A DNA stretch of 64,000 bases from Mycobacterium sp. DL440 (GTDB taxonomy: Bacteria; Actinomycetota; Actinomycetes; Mycobacteriales; Mycobacteriaceae): positions 4,295,327-4,359,326 of the forward strand of contig NZ_CP050191.1 of assembly GCF_011745145.1 (NCBI RefSeq), in the 5' to 3' direction. Shown piece after piece: positions 16,628 to 26,577 of this stretch; positions within the stretch are counted from its first letter, which is position 1, and every line of letters begins with the position of its first letter. Both the position numbers and the translations under genes were made by a program. Under the pieces are notes generated by a model that ran no database searches, was not told the DNA's origin, and worked only from the letters and a program-made list of their open reading frames with translations.

Positions 16628-18190
16628 TTGCGTTGTGGCCAGCATCGGGGGCTCCGGGGAGCAGGCACCCCGATGCCCAGCGTCGCATCATCAGGCACCG
16701 TCTCGACACCCTCGACGGCAGGCTCGACATCCGCACCCGACAGCCCGCCATTCAGGCACGGTTCTACCGGAGCCTCGGTTGACGGGAGGCCGCGAGCGCC
16801 CGAGGCCGCCAGGCCGCAGGGCGCGAGAGCGAAGGTGGTCGGCCGTACGTCGACCGAGGCACCCGGCGGTCTCAACCCGGCCGCGGCCGGCGGGCTTGTT
16901 ATATGTGCCGAAAATGTCCGCGACCCGGTTGACGACGGGACCGCGACCGGCGAGCTGCGGGCGATCGACGCATTGGGGCTGCGATTCCCGAGCCCCGAGA
17001 TGGTCACCGCGGCTGCGGCCCTGTTCGAACCGGCGGCACCGTGGGCACGTAGTCCTGGCCGCCGCGGTACCGAGCCGGAATCCGGACGGTTTCGTATCAC
17101 CATCGGCCCTGGCGTCGTACGACTCGGGTGGACCAATCCCGTACGGGCCGCGCAAGCCGCCGAACGATCCGTCGGCCATCACCAACGTGACGTTGATGAC
17201 GCGAAGTTGCATGTCAGGAATGACCTCGAACGCAATGCTGGGGACGATGATCAGGCCGTCGTGTCTTCGACACGACGGAGTCCTACGGAAGTCGACCCGT
17301 GCAGTACTGGCAGAGTCATCACCGAGTGGTCCCGCAAATCACGGTCGGCGATGTGCCGCACCTTCGCCGAACTCGACTACAGCCCACTGGTGGAGTCGGG
17401 CCGCGTACCCGCGATGGTCACCCTGACCTATCCGGGCGACTGGGAAGCCGTGGCCCCGGATGGTGCCAGCGCAAAGCGGCATATGGTGTTGTGGCGCAAA
17501 CGTTTTCAACGTGAGTACGGTGAACCAGCCCGCTACATCTGGAAACTGGAATTCCAGCGACGCGGTGCGCCGCACATTCACCTCTGGATGGCACCACCGA
17601 TCTCGCCCGGCCGCTCGGGTCGCGGCTTCGCTCAGTGGTTGTCCGAGACATGGGCTCAGGTTGTTGACCATCCCGACGCCGAGCAGCAGGCGCGGCACCG
17701 ACTGGCCGGCACCGCCATCGACGTGCGCGACGGGTTGAAAGCCTGCGATCCGAAGCGGCTGGCCATCTACTTCGCCAAGCACTCATCACCAAACCTGAAC
17801 GGCGACAAGGAATACCAACACATCGTTCCCGAACTGTGGCGGCGGCCCGGGCGTGGCCCCGGCAGGTTCTGGGGCGTATACGGACTCAAGAAGGCTATTA
17901 CTGTCGTCGAAGTAGCTCAGAACGCGTACCTGACGGCTCGCCGGATCGTGCGGCGATGGTCGCGCAGCCAGGCGGTGTACAGCGATTCCGACAGCCGCTT
18001 CCCCACAGCCGTGGTGCCGCGTACGGCCATACGGCAGGTCCCGCGCGTCGACCGCGTTACCGGAGTTGTCACCTGTCGGCGGGTGCGGCGGCGGCGAGCG
18101 CTCTGCCATTTGGGAGGTTTGGCTGGAGGATATGCCCTTGTGAATGACGGGCCTGCATTCGCTTCCCAGCTCGCGCACGCAATCGCCTAG
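16628..18190 (+). CDS. Replication initiator Rep (HUH-motif, rolling-circle type)
   Basis: The frame is open for 520 codons, but the true start is uncertain (TTG 16628, ATG 16673 or ATG 17000). The recognised part starts around GVVRLGWTNPVRAAQAAER. It continues with ITEWSRKSRSAMCRTFAELD, MVTLTYPGDW (residue 263 in this numbering), and KLEFQRRGAPHIHLWM, holding the HUH pair H316/H318. A Tyr-containing LAIYFAKHSSP motif follows, with the catalytic Tyr probably in YFAKH. This is the Rep type of actinobacterial plasmids and AICEs, nicking the double-strand origin. The N-terminal 120 residues look low in family signal. A degraded copy of its C-terminus lies at 22555. Confidence 0.78.
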   Translation: MRCGQHRGLRGAGTPMPSVASSGTVSTPSTAGSTSAPDSPPFRHGSTGASVDGRPRAPEAARPQGARAKVVGRTSTEAPGGLNPAAAGGLVICAENVRDPVDDGTATGELRAIDALGLRFPSPEMVTAAAALFEPAAPWARSPGRRGTEPESGRFRITIGPGVVRLGWTNPVRAAQAAERSVGHHQRDVDDAKLHVRNDLERNAGDDDQAVVSSTRRSPTEVDPCSTGRVITEWSRKSRSAMCRTFAELDYSPLVESGRVPAMVTLTYPGDWEAVAPDGASAKRHMVLWRKRFQREYGEPARYIWKLEFQRRGAPHIHLWMAPPISPGRSGRGFAQWLSETWAQVVDHPDAEQQARHRLAGTAIDVRDGLKACDPKRLAIYFAKHSSPNLNGDKEYQHIVPELWRRPGRGPGRFWGVYGLKKAITVVEVAQNAYLTARRIVRRWSRSQAVYSDSDSRFPTAVVPRTAIRQVPRVDRVTGVVTCRRVRRRRALCHLGGLAGGYALVNDGPAFASQLAHAIA

Positions 18191-18208
18191 GCGCCAGTCG
18201 CGTACTTG

Positions 18209-18234
18209 CCGCCGCAGTACTTTGCTTGCGGCGG
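18209..18234. terminator. Hairpin after rep
   Basis: An 8-bp stem (CCGCCGCA 18209-18216 with TGCGGCGG 18227-18234) stands 19 bp after the rep stop. There is no T-run on the plus strand, so it may be a weak terminator or a structural element. It covers a possible TTG start at 18226, which argues that the next gene starts later. Confidence 0.5.
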
Positions 18235-18285
18235 AAAAGGTCTGTACGGCTGGCGGTGTCACCCCGCCGTGCGACGCTGGCGATC

Positions 18286-19569
18286 GTGACTCGCGACGCT
18301 GCTCCACCTGAACAACCGGCCCACCCGGACTGGGATGACCCGGAGCGGTTCGAAGGCGTGGTCGCGTTCTCGTTCGTGCTTCCATTCCTACTTCCGCTGG
18401 AACCGCAGGCGATACCGATCGGCGTCGACGACGAGTACCTACGAATCCGCGGCGTGACGCCGGCCGAGTTCGACCACGCCTGGATGCAGATGCCGCTCAG
18501 CTGCTTGATGATCTGGTCGGTGGCGACTGACGAAACCAACCCCGTCATCGAGGACACGACGGTGGCATCCGCCGCGCTGGCCCACATCACCGGGCAGGAG
18601 CCTCAGCCCGCTCCACCGCCTAGCGACGACTACGGACGAAAACGCTCAGCTGTGGTCGTTTTCATCCCCGTCAAGAGCCGCGCTGCCGCCCTCACCCCAC
18701 CGCACGACGGCAAAGTGGATCCGCTGACGCTCGCGCACTGGCTGATCGCCGACGCCGCGCGGTCGTCACGGATAGCCTCCATGGCGCCGATCCCGGAGCT
18801 GCACTACCGAGCACTGAACCCGATCGTTCCCGCCACGTTCGGAGCGGTCGGTGAAGGCGGACAGGTTAACTTCGATGAGGAACAGACCGTGATTCTGCTG
18901 GACCACCTCCCCGCAAGGCTTGCTTCGCCGACGCCGATCGACCCAGCTGTGACCGGCAGGATCTTTGGACAACTCACTCGCGGTAGCATCAGCGCGCTGG
19001 TTCGTGATCACTTCGCTCGCGCGTACGCCGAACACTCCGCTGGTGACCGCCGCGCGTCGGTCCTCAGTCTTGCCGTCACGTGTGAGTTGATGCTCGACGG
19101 AACCCTGGCCGCGATGCTCTGGGAAGAAGGTCAAACGCCCTCAGACGCCGCGCAGGTATGGGCCGACACGAGTTCGATCACGGGACGGGTCAAGTCGCTG
19201 TACGCGCGCCGTCTCGGAGGCAGTTGGCACGTCGACGGTGACGGTCCGGTGGGTCGCTGGCGAGAGCACATCGTCGATGTCCGCAACAGCGTGATCCATT
19301 CCGGACGTACTCCATCGGAACCGGAGTCGGAGAACTCGGGTGCGGTGGCGTCGGAATTGCTCACGTTCATGAGCAAGCGACTGGTGCTCAAGTGGAAGGC
19401 GTACCCGAAGTCGATGGCTGTGCTGTGCGGGCCGTCGTCGGTAGCGAAGCACGCTTCGAAGAAGCAACGGGACAATGTCCTTGCAGAGCTGGAACGCTGC
19501 TCGGCGTTCGCCGTCGAGTTTCACCGGTGGCGCGACGAGTGGCTACGCGAACGCGCGATGCTTAGTTGA
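18286..19569 (+). CDS. HEPN-domain protein, putative RNase/defence effector
   Basis: 427 residues from GTG 18286 (chosen because TTG 18226 lies in a hairpin; not certain). The N-terminal two thirds matches nothing I know. The C-terminal part is helical: RRASVLSLAVTCELMLDGTL, then WREHIVDVRNSVIHSG, where R333-x4-H338 is the Rx4-6H signature of HEPN ribonucleases, then a final helix pair. Many HEPN proteins of this design are defence effectors or toxins. It is convergent, 20 bp apart, with a second HEPN-like gene. No antitoxin-like small gene adjoins it. Confidence 0.6.
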   Translation: MTRDAAPPEQPAHPDWDDPERFEGVVAFSFVLPFLLPLEPQAIPIGVDDEYLRIRGVTPAEFDHAWMQMPLSCLMIWSVATDETNPVIEDTTVASAALAHITGQEPQPAPPPSDDYGRKRSAVVVFIPVKSRAAALTPPHDGKVDPLTLAHWLIADAARSSRIASMAPIPELHYRALNPIVPATFGAVGEGGQVNFDEEQTVILLDHLPARLASPTPIDPAVTGRIFGQLTRGSISALVRDHFARAYAEHSAGDRRASVLSLAVTCELMLDGTLAAMLWEEGQTPSDAAQVWADTSSITGRVKSLYARRLGGSWHVDGDGPVGRWREHIVDVRNSVIHSGRTPSEPESENSGAVASELLTFMSKRLVLKWKAYPKSMAVLCGPSSVAKHASKKQRDNVLAELERCSAFAVEFHRWRDEWLRERAMLS

Positions 19570-19589
19570 TCGCCGGCTGTGGCCGGACT

Positions 19590-20462
19590 TCACTGCCGCT
19601 CGGCCTGCACCACGTTCCCGTCGCGGTCCCGAAGTTCGAGCGCCAATGTCATCCCATGCGGCCGTGCCGTGGTGCGTATCCGGTACAGGCACCACGCCTG
19701 CTGCACTACCCGTCGAGCGACGCCGAGGTCGGTGAGGAACAGACCGGTGTTCGGTATGCGTGCGCTCATCCGACCGTGCTCGTAGATCGGCTTGCTGTCC
19801 ACTTCGGTGGTCAACGTGTTAAGCGCCCATGTCTTCGCGTGGCTGACGCCGGAGCAGATCCGCCACGCGGTGAGCAGAGACTCCGGGTGCCCCGGCAGGT
19901 CGTCGATCGACTCGATCAGCTTCTCGAACCCGCCGGATCTCCCGGCCGCCATGTCGATACCGAGCCGGGCAGCGGCGTCGTCTGACCACCGCTGCCGTTC
20001 CTCGTGCTCACCGCCGTCGTCGAGTAAGGTGCCGCTGTACGCCTTCGCCGAGTACCGCCATGACTCGCGGTGCTGCCAGATGAGCCGAGCGAGACGCGTG
20101 TCGACTTGGTCCGGTTCGAGCAGCCAGACCGCGGTGCCGACTGATTCGTAGGCGGCCCGTAGGAGTGCGAACTGCGGTGTCGTCCACGGGTCGTTGAGCA
20201 CGAGCGTGCAGGCGGCCTCGATGTTCTCGACGGCGTACACCAGCCCACGGCGGGCGACGGTCGCAGCCCAGATGTCGGGGAACCGGGCCTCGTCCGCAGC
20301 AAGGTCGCTCTTCGGCTCGGCATGATGATCGGGCATCGCCACGACGAGTGCGCCGATCTCAAGCACCCGCTCCAGATCGCTGCGGATGGCGTTGTCTGTC
20401 TCGACGCTGTCTTGCTTCACAGACACAGAACTACCAGGGAGAGCACCAGTGACGACCGCCAT
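19590..20462 (-). CDS. DUF5677-like/HEPN-like protein, hypothetical
   Basis: A 290-residue all-helical protein, ATG 20462. Segments FALLRAAYESVGTAVWLLEP and LLTAWRICSGVSHAKTWAL resemble the DUF5677-like families; R201-x6-H208 in RICSGVSH fits a HEPN-type Rx4-6H motif. The protein lies convergent with the HEPN gene at 18286-19569, and its 5' end faces the Xis-like regulator. The family assignment is tentative and the pair may not function together. No transmembrane segment or signal is present. Confidence 0.5.
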   Translation of the reverse strand: MAVVTGALPGSSVSVKQDSVETDNAIRSDLERVLEIGALVVAMPDHHAEPKSDLAADEARFPDIWAATVARRGLVYAVENIEAACTLVLNDPWTTPQFALLRAAYESVGTAVWLLEPDQVDTRLARLIWQHRESWRYSAKAYSGTLLDDGGEHEERQRWSDDAAARLGIDMAAGRSGGFEKLIESIDDLPGHPESLLTAWRICSGVSHAKTWALNTLTTEVDSKPIYEHGRMSARIPNTGLFLTDLGVARRVVQQAWCLYRIRTTARPHGMTLALELRDRDGNVVQAERQ

Positions 20463-20507
20463 AGCGGATCTCAGTTGTCAATCCACCCGTTCGAGAGTAG
20501 TTTCATC

Positions 20508-20540
20508 TGTGACATCTAGCGCATTTGTGCCATCTAGATG
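20508..20540. promoter_or_regulatory. Putative operator: TGTGmCATCTAG direct repeats
   Basis: TGTGACATCTAG (20508-20519) and TGTGCCATCTAG (20526-20537) are repeated with an 18-bp period; the second is part of the palindrome CATCTAGATG (20531-20540). They lie 17-49 bp upstream of the DNA-binding protein gene at 20557, in the divergent promoter with the gene at 19590-20462. This fits autoregulation by that protein. Confidence 0.6.
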
Positions 20541-20556
20541 TGAAAGGATCAGACGC

Positions 20557-20955
20557 ATGAAGACCATCCCCACCGACGGAATCCCCGCTGAGCAGATCGA
20601 CGCGCTCGACGAGTTCGCCGCTACCGGCGTCGGTCCCGAGATGCGTGATCTCCTGCAAAGCGTGATCGATTGCGTGCGAGCCGGCGATGACCTCGCCGCT
20701 GTTTCCCCGCTGACTGTGCTCCGTCCGAGCCAGGCCGCGGAGCGTCTCGGAATGAGTCGCACCCACCTCTACAAGCTCCTCGACCAAGGTGAAATCGGGT
20801 CCCACCGCGTCGGCCGCGATCGCCGCATACTGCTGCGTGATCTCATCGTTTTCGAGGAGCGCCGCCAGCGTGACCGTCGTGAACTCGCCGAGCGTTTCGC
20901 ATCGCAGAGCAAGACTCGCGAAGGTGCGATCGACGAACTCGCCGATCTGCTGTAG
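20557..20955 (+). CDS. Excisionase-like (MerR-fold) DNA-binding protein, putative antitoxin/regulator
   Basis: A 132-residue protein with a Shine-Dalgarno GAAAGGA 10 bp before ATG 20557. The middle (about residues 52-98) is an excisionase/HTH_17-type domain: LRPSQAAERLGMSRTHLYKL then LDQGEIGSHRVGRDRRILLR. The tail EERRQRDRRELAERF is helical. Such short proteins precede PIN or other toxin genes in TA pairs; here the next gene (40 bp on) is a DUF3039-like protein. It is distinct from the true Xis at 35862. Confidence 0.75.
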   Translation: MKTIPTDGIPAEQIDALDEFAATGVGPEMRDLLQSVIDCVRAGDDLAAVSPLTVLRPSQAAERLGMSRTHLYKLLDQGEIGSHRVGRDRRILLRDLIVFEERRQRDRRELAERFASQSKTREGAIDELADLL

Positions 20956-20994
20956 CTGGTCTCGTCGCGGTCCCCGCTGCGGCATCATGGCCTG

Positions 20995-21993
20995 GTGCAA
21001 CTCCGCAGAGCCCGTCCCACGATCCGCCTGCTGCGTGAGGACCTCAGTTCCGACTGGGAGTCACCTCACCCGCGGCGATTTTTGCAAACGGGCGAATTGA
21101 CGTCGTTGCACCCACTGTCGGAGTTGCCGCACCCTATTCTCGCCAAGGCTGTTTCGTCGTTCGGCGATGATCCGGCAGACGACAACTACGTCGGTCCAAT
21201 CGCCTCCAGTACCAACCTGCCGTTGCTGGAGATCAAGGCCGGCCAGTGGCGAGGTGGGGTGTGGCACGACCGCGAGTTGGACGTGTGTTGGGTCCTCGTG
21301 GCTGGGCTGGCCAAAGGTGGCCATGAGGACCATGACGACTTCTACCAATGCGTCGCGCGTGACAACTCCGACCCGTCGCGTTGGATGCCAACAGAGGCTG
21401 ACGTACGTCTCCTGAAGCGCGAGCGAGCGGCGCTGCGGCTGACCGAGTGGGAGCTCGAGATTCAACAGCAGCTTGCGGGCGCGCTATGCGAAGTGCAGCG
21501 AGGTGGAGAGACGGAATTCGAGCTTCCGCATCCGGCCTCACAGCAGGGAGCGATAGCGACCGTGACCATCACCGTCGTTGAGGTACGGGACGACGGTTAC
21601 GAAGCGGACGAGATCGTCGTTGACATCATTCCGGAGTCACGCCACGGAGGGAGTCAGCTGTTCTGGCAGGCCACCGTAAGGGTGCTGACCACGCTCAATC
21701 CGCCGCAACAAGGATGGGATCGATACAAGGACTCCTACAGCAACATCGCTGAGCCCGGTCACTGGTCCGCACGGGTGACTGACCTTGATGAACTGGTGCG
21801 ACGCCGGGCCCTTGCAGAGTCTGAACCGGGACGGGTCGCCCACTACTTGCACCGCGAGCACATCGCCGAGAGTGTCGTGGAAGGGACCGCGATGCGGGCG
21901 ATGTGTGGCGTGTTCTTCGTGAACACGCAGACACCCGACGGCCTACCTCAGTGCCCCGACTGCAGCGCGCGGTGGAGTCAGCTCCCGAGGTAG
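20995..21993 (+). CDS. DUF3039-like zinc-ribbon protein, hypothetical
   Basis: 332 residues from GTG 20995. The C-terminal 60 residues (REHIAESVVEGTAMRAMCGV, then PQCPDCSARW) match the DUF3039-type zinc ribbon, with one Cys in AMCGV and a CxxC in CPDC. The N-terminal 250 residues, with WRGGVWHDRELDVCWVLVAG and KGGHEDHDDFYQ, match no family I recognise. It is preceded by the Xis-like gene at 40 bp and very likely co-transcribed. A toxin role is possible from the arrangement but not shown. Confidence 0.6.
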   Translation: MQLRRARPTIRLLREDLSSDWESPHPRRFLQTGELTSLHPLSELPHPILAKAVSSFGDDPADDNYVGPIASSTNLPLLEIKAGQWRGGVWHDRELDVCWVLVAGLAKGGHEDHDDFYQCVARDNSDPSRWMPTEADVRLLKRERAALRLTEWELEIQQQLAGALCEVQRGGETEFELPHPASQQGAIATVTITVVEVRDDGYEADEIVVDIIPESRHGGSQLFWQATVRVLTTLNPPQQGWDRYKDSYSNIAEPGHWSARVTDLDELVRRRALAESEPGRVAHYLHREHIAESVVEGTAMRAMCGVFFVNTQTPDGLPQCPDCSARWSQLPR

Positions 21994-22273
21994 CGGCGCG
22001 GATCGCACGTCGCCATCAGCCAGTTCCCTGATCGATCAGCCTCCGGGCCATCTCACAGAGGTCTTGCTTGTGCCGTCCGAGGGTGCGTCCCGCCCCGGTG
22101 TCCACGTAGGGCCGGGCGCCCTTACCCGCGAGCCGTTCGTTGTGCAATGTCGCCAAGAGGCGATGCGGCGTACATGACGCTGGTCGTCCCGCCCGCCGTC
22201 ATGCGCCCACATCAGTTCGCCGCCAACACAGTGTCAGCGCACCGCATGCAGGCGTGCGTGCGTTGCAAGAGAG

Positions 22274-22408
22274 ATGTCAAATCGCCGAACCAACCCGCCG
22301 CAGACCCCGGAGCAGATCCTCAAGCTGCTGGTGACACGGCACAACATGACTGAGGTCGCCGAGATCCTGCTCCCACTGCTGGAGAAAGAAAGCCGGCGAC
22401 CGAGCTGA
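22274..22408 (+). CDS. Small ORF, 44 aa, hypothetical
   Basis: ATG 22274 to TGA 22408 gives 44 residues with a regular amphipathic composition: PPQTPEQILKLLVTRHNMTE, then VAEILLPLLEKESRR. A purine-rich stretch (AAGAGAG) precedes the ATG. The sequence looks like a helical regulatory microprotein rather than random translation, but I recognise no family. Confidence 0.4.
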   Translation: MSNRRTNPPQTPEQILKLLVTRHNMTEVAEILLPLLEKESRRPS

Positions 22409-22554
22409 CCGGCGGCACCTGGCAGCGACGGGCTGCCCGGCACAAGGCTTGAACGCTAAGAGTTTCGGTCACGTGAGAACGACTTGTCATTACACTAGCA
22501 GTCTTTCCGCGTCGGAATGTCGCTAGCGATGGAGTGTTTCGTCCCCCAGCTACC

Positions 22555-22665
22555 CCACGGCCGTGGTGCCGCGCACCGCCACACGGCCGGTCCCCCGCAT
22601 TTGCCATGAAACTGGCGTCGTAGAGCATCTCCGGGCTCAGCGACGACGGACGCTCTGCGATCGTC
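22555..22665 (+). pseudogene. Remnant of a second rep gene 3' end
   Basis: Translation in the frame of 22555 gives PTAVVPRTATRPVPR, TGVV and RRRTLC. This parallels the C-terminus of the intact Rep (PTAVVPRTAIRQVPR, TGVV, RRRRALC at about 18000-18112). The nucleotide match is also clear (GCCGTGGTGCCGCG in both). There is no upstream rep body, so it is a leftover C-terminal fragment. Confidence 0.75.
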
Positions 22666-22740
22666 GCAAAGTGTCACAAGTGATCCCAGCGTTTGGTCGT
22701 GACCACGACGCGGTGATGAGCGAAGGGCTTACCTTTCGTT

Positions 22741-24027
22741 TTACGGGGCGGTTGTGATTGGCACCTCGATATGGTCTCGCGCAACGATCACGCCGTTCTT
22801 GATGGCGTAACACTCGACGTAGTGCTCACCCCGGAACTTTGTCGCCTCGCGGTGTGTTCGACTGTCTTCATTGATGATTTGGCCACGAATCTCGTTTCGC
22901 TTCTCAGCCTCTTCGCCGCGATTCAAGACTTTCCACTTGAACTTGTACGGTTGTGGCACATCGCATTCCGCGACTTTGAAGTCCAACGTCTTCTGTGGTC
23001 TGAGCCAGACCCGTCGGGCAAGCATGCTGCGCAGTGTGTCTGGGCGGAAGCCGCTTTGGGTCACGGTGCAGTCGATGGTCAGGTTGTACCGAACATCCAC
23101 GGGAAAATCATCCTCGATGAACTCTTCGGTGTTGTCGAACGGATACGCGCTCGCAGTCTTCGCGGTGGTGTCGGCTGCAGGAACGGGCTTGCCGAAGACC
23201 TTCCTCCATTTCGCGTTGACCGTCGTCTTACCCTCAGCGTCAATCGCTTTGAGACACAAGTCGTTCGCAGTCTTTGCCTTGCGCTGGAACCTCTTCTTTA
23301 CCTTTACATCCTGCTTACTTCCCAGCGCCTGGTAGTGGTCGTGGTCATCCTCCTCGGACAGAAACTCAAAGAAGTCGCGGACCATGAAGGCATAAGTCGT
23401 CGTGGTCGCGGAATGGTGCTCGGTGTTCTTCTGAAGGAAGTTGTACGCCAAGGTATCCATCAACAGCCCACCCATGACTACGCCGTGCTTGTTCTTCCAC
23501 GCTCGCGCCAACTTGCATAGTTTGCGGAAATTGCGATTGGTCATGCTGTCGAAGTCTCGGGTCTCGTTGATCTCTTCGCGCGGCTTGGTGACCTTCCAGG
23601 ACTTCGATTTCGTATGGGGGTACTTGAACGAACCGTCCTCTTGCTCGAAGACGGGTTGTACCTCAAACATGAAATTCTGGAACGTCACGACGACCACCGG
23701 ACTGTCAACCTTCACGCTGGAAGTCGGGTAGCGCGCTTGTACAGCGGCGCGTGTGCGCGACAAGACATCCGAGGGTCCGTCCTCTCCTTGGTACTTGTCC
23801 CATAGCGACGACGGCAGGACGTAGAGCATGTCAAGGTCCGAAATGCCGCGAATTGCCGTGAAGCGCCCGTAGGAGCCCACCATGAGCTGATGGTCCTTGG
23901 AGCTGTCGAGGTTCCGGAACTCCTTGTTCAGAACCTTGGTGATTTCATCGCGGCGTGCACTGATGGTGCCGGCATTGTCGACTTGTAGGTTCGTGAGCAG
24001 TCCCTCGAAAATCTCACTTGCCTTCAT
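22741..24027 (-). CDS. CBASS CD-NTase (SMODS nucleotidyltransferase with AGS-C sensor domain)
   Basis: 428 residues from ATG 24027. The catalytic motif MVGSYGR (G51-S52) and ISDLDML (D64-x-D66) belong to the cGAS/DncV-like fold; a third acidic residue is probably E122 in FMFEVQPVF. The last 110 residues, with KWKVLNRGEEAEKRNEIRGQ, TKFRGEHYVECYA and ARDHIEVPI, match the AGS-C sensor domain that often accompanies SMODS enzymes. The product would be a cyclic oligonucleotide signal made on phage infection. The gene overlaps the upstream SLATT effector gene by 14 bp. G+C is visibly lower than in neighbours, pointing to transfer. Confidence 0.88.
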   Translation of the reverse strand: MKASEIFEGLLTNLQVDNAGTISARRDEITKVLNKEFRNLDSSKDHQLMVGSYGRFTAIRGISDLDMLYVLPSSLWDKYQGEDGPSDVLSRTRAAVQARYPTSSVKVDSPVVVVTFQNFMFEVQPVFEQEDGSFKYPHTKSKSWKVTKPREEINETRDFDSMTNRNFRKLCKLARAWKNKHGVVMGGLLMDTLAYNFLQKNTEHHSATTTTYAFMVRDFFEFLSEEDDHDHYQALGSKQDVKVKKRFQRKAKTANDLCLKAIDAEGKTTVNAKWRKVFGKPVPAADTTAKTASAYPFDNTEEFIEDDFPVDVRYNLTIDCTVTQSGFRPDTLRSMLARRVWLRPQKTLDFKVAECDVPQPYKFKWKVLNRGEEAEKRNEIRGQIINEDSRTHREATKFRGEHYVECYAIKNGVIVARDHIEVPITTAP

Positions 24028-24631
24028 CGGCTGCTGGCTTTCCCTGTCGAAGCTGGATTGGCAGCATCTGGTCGATCTCACTCTCCGAGAACGTCAAGTC
24101 TTCGCGGTTCTTCAAACCGTCCTGCGCAGCCTCGTAGGCTTTTGGGGTTGTGCGGGGAGCATCACCGAGGATGGCGAAGTACCGTTTCTGCAAATCGTTG
24201 CGTCGTGCGATTCCCTCCTGCATCGAACACGCTCCCGCTTGAAGGTCAACGATGAGCGACAGGTAGGACTCGCGGACATCCCACACCTTTGCCGCCGTGT
24301 CACGGTGCTGCTGCATCTCCTCGCCGTGCTTGAAGTTCTTGCTGCCAAGATTCATCGTGGTGACGACCAACGCGATGAACGAGATGACCAGTGGCGCCCA
24401 CTGCTCCCCGTTTGCCAGGCCGAGGAGCGACGCCACGAACGTGGTCGAGCTAACGGCTGTCATGGCCACAACCCCACGGCGCTGCCACCAATACTTTCGG
24501 TAGCAGATATCTGCCTGCTTCTCGTGAGTTTTGTGCGTGTACGCAGCGCGTCCGTACAACTCACGGACTTGCGCGAGCAACAGTTCGGGGCTGCCTTCCG
24601 CTGCTGAAGTCTCTTCCGTTGACTCTGCCAT
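24014..24631 (-). CDS. SLATT-domain two-TM effector of CBASS
   Basis: 205 residues from ATG 24631, which has a strong Shine-Dalgarno (AGGAGAGGAGG). The N-terminal helix is ELLLAQVRELYGRAAYTHKT, typical of SLATT proteins. Then come two membrane helices (about residues 53-72 and 78-96) and a cytoplasmic helical C-terminus. SLATT proteins pair with SMODS nucleotidyltransferases and are thought to form membrane pores when the signal binds, killing the infected cell. The gene is first in the two-gene operon and is divergent from hsdM. Confidence 0.85.
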   Translation of the reverse strand: MAESTEETSAAEGSPELLLAQVRELYGRAAYTHKTHEKQADICYRKYWWQRRGVVAMTAVSSTTFVASLLGLANGEQWAPLVISFIALVVTTMNLGSKNFKHGEEMQQHRDTAAKVWDVRESYLSLIVDLQAGACSMQEGIARRNDLQKRYFAILGDAPRTTPKAYEAAQDGLKNREDLTFSESEIDQMLPIQLRQGKPAADEGK

Positions 24632-24705
24632 ACGCCTCCTCTCCTTGAACGATCGCTGGCGGCGCGCCGGTTTCCGGGTTACCTGGTCAACCGGCCAAAC
24701 GCGGG

Positions 24706-24738
24706 TTGCATTTGTTATATCACTATGCAAACATAACA
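24706..24738. promoter_or_regulatory. Interleaved inverted repeats before hsdM, putative operator
   Basis: TTGCAT (24706-24711) pairs with ATGCAA (24725-24730), and TGTTAT (24713-24718) with ATAACA (24733-24738). They end 3 bp before hsdM ATG 24742. The HsdM carries its own XRE helix-turn-helix, so autoregulation is a natural guess. The site lies between two divergent defence operons and could affect both. Confidence 0.5.
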
Positions 24739-24741
24739 TAC

Positions 24742-26563
<1,822 letters not shown>

Positions 26564-26577
<14 letters not shown>

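Larger units (their letters stand above)
21994..22740. other. 747-bp junction region with gene remnants
   Basis: No long gene. It contains a short plus-strand ORF (22274-22408) and a rep 3'-end remnant (22555-22665). A stretch on the minus strand between about 22016 and 22170 reads like the C-terminal tail of a lost protein (LHNERLAGKGARPYVDTGAG then RHKQDLCEMARRLIDQ) with no start. The region reads as a junction where defence cargo entered an older plasmid-type element. Confidence 0.55.

Noticed and set aside
16504..17136. 210-codon minus-strand frame at the left end of the element
   Set aside because: Composition is Pro/Arg/Ser-rich without domains, and it opposes the rep frame.
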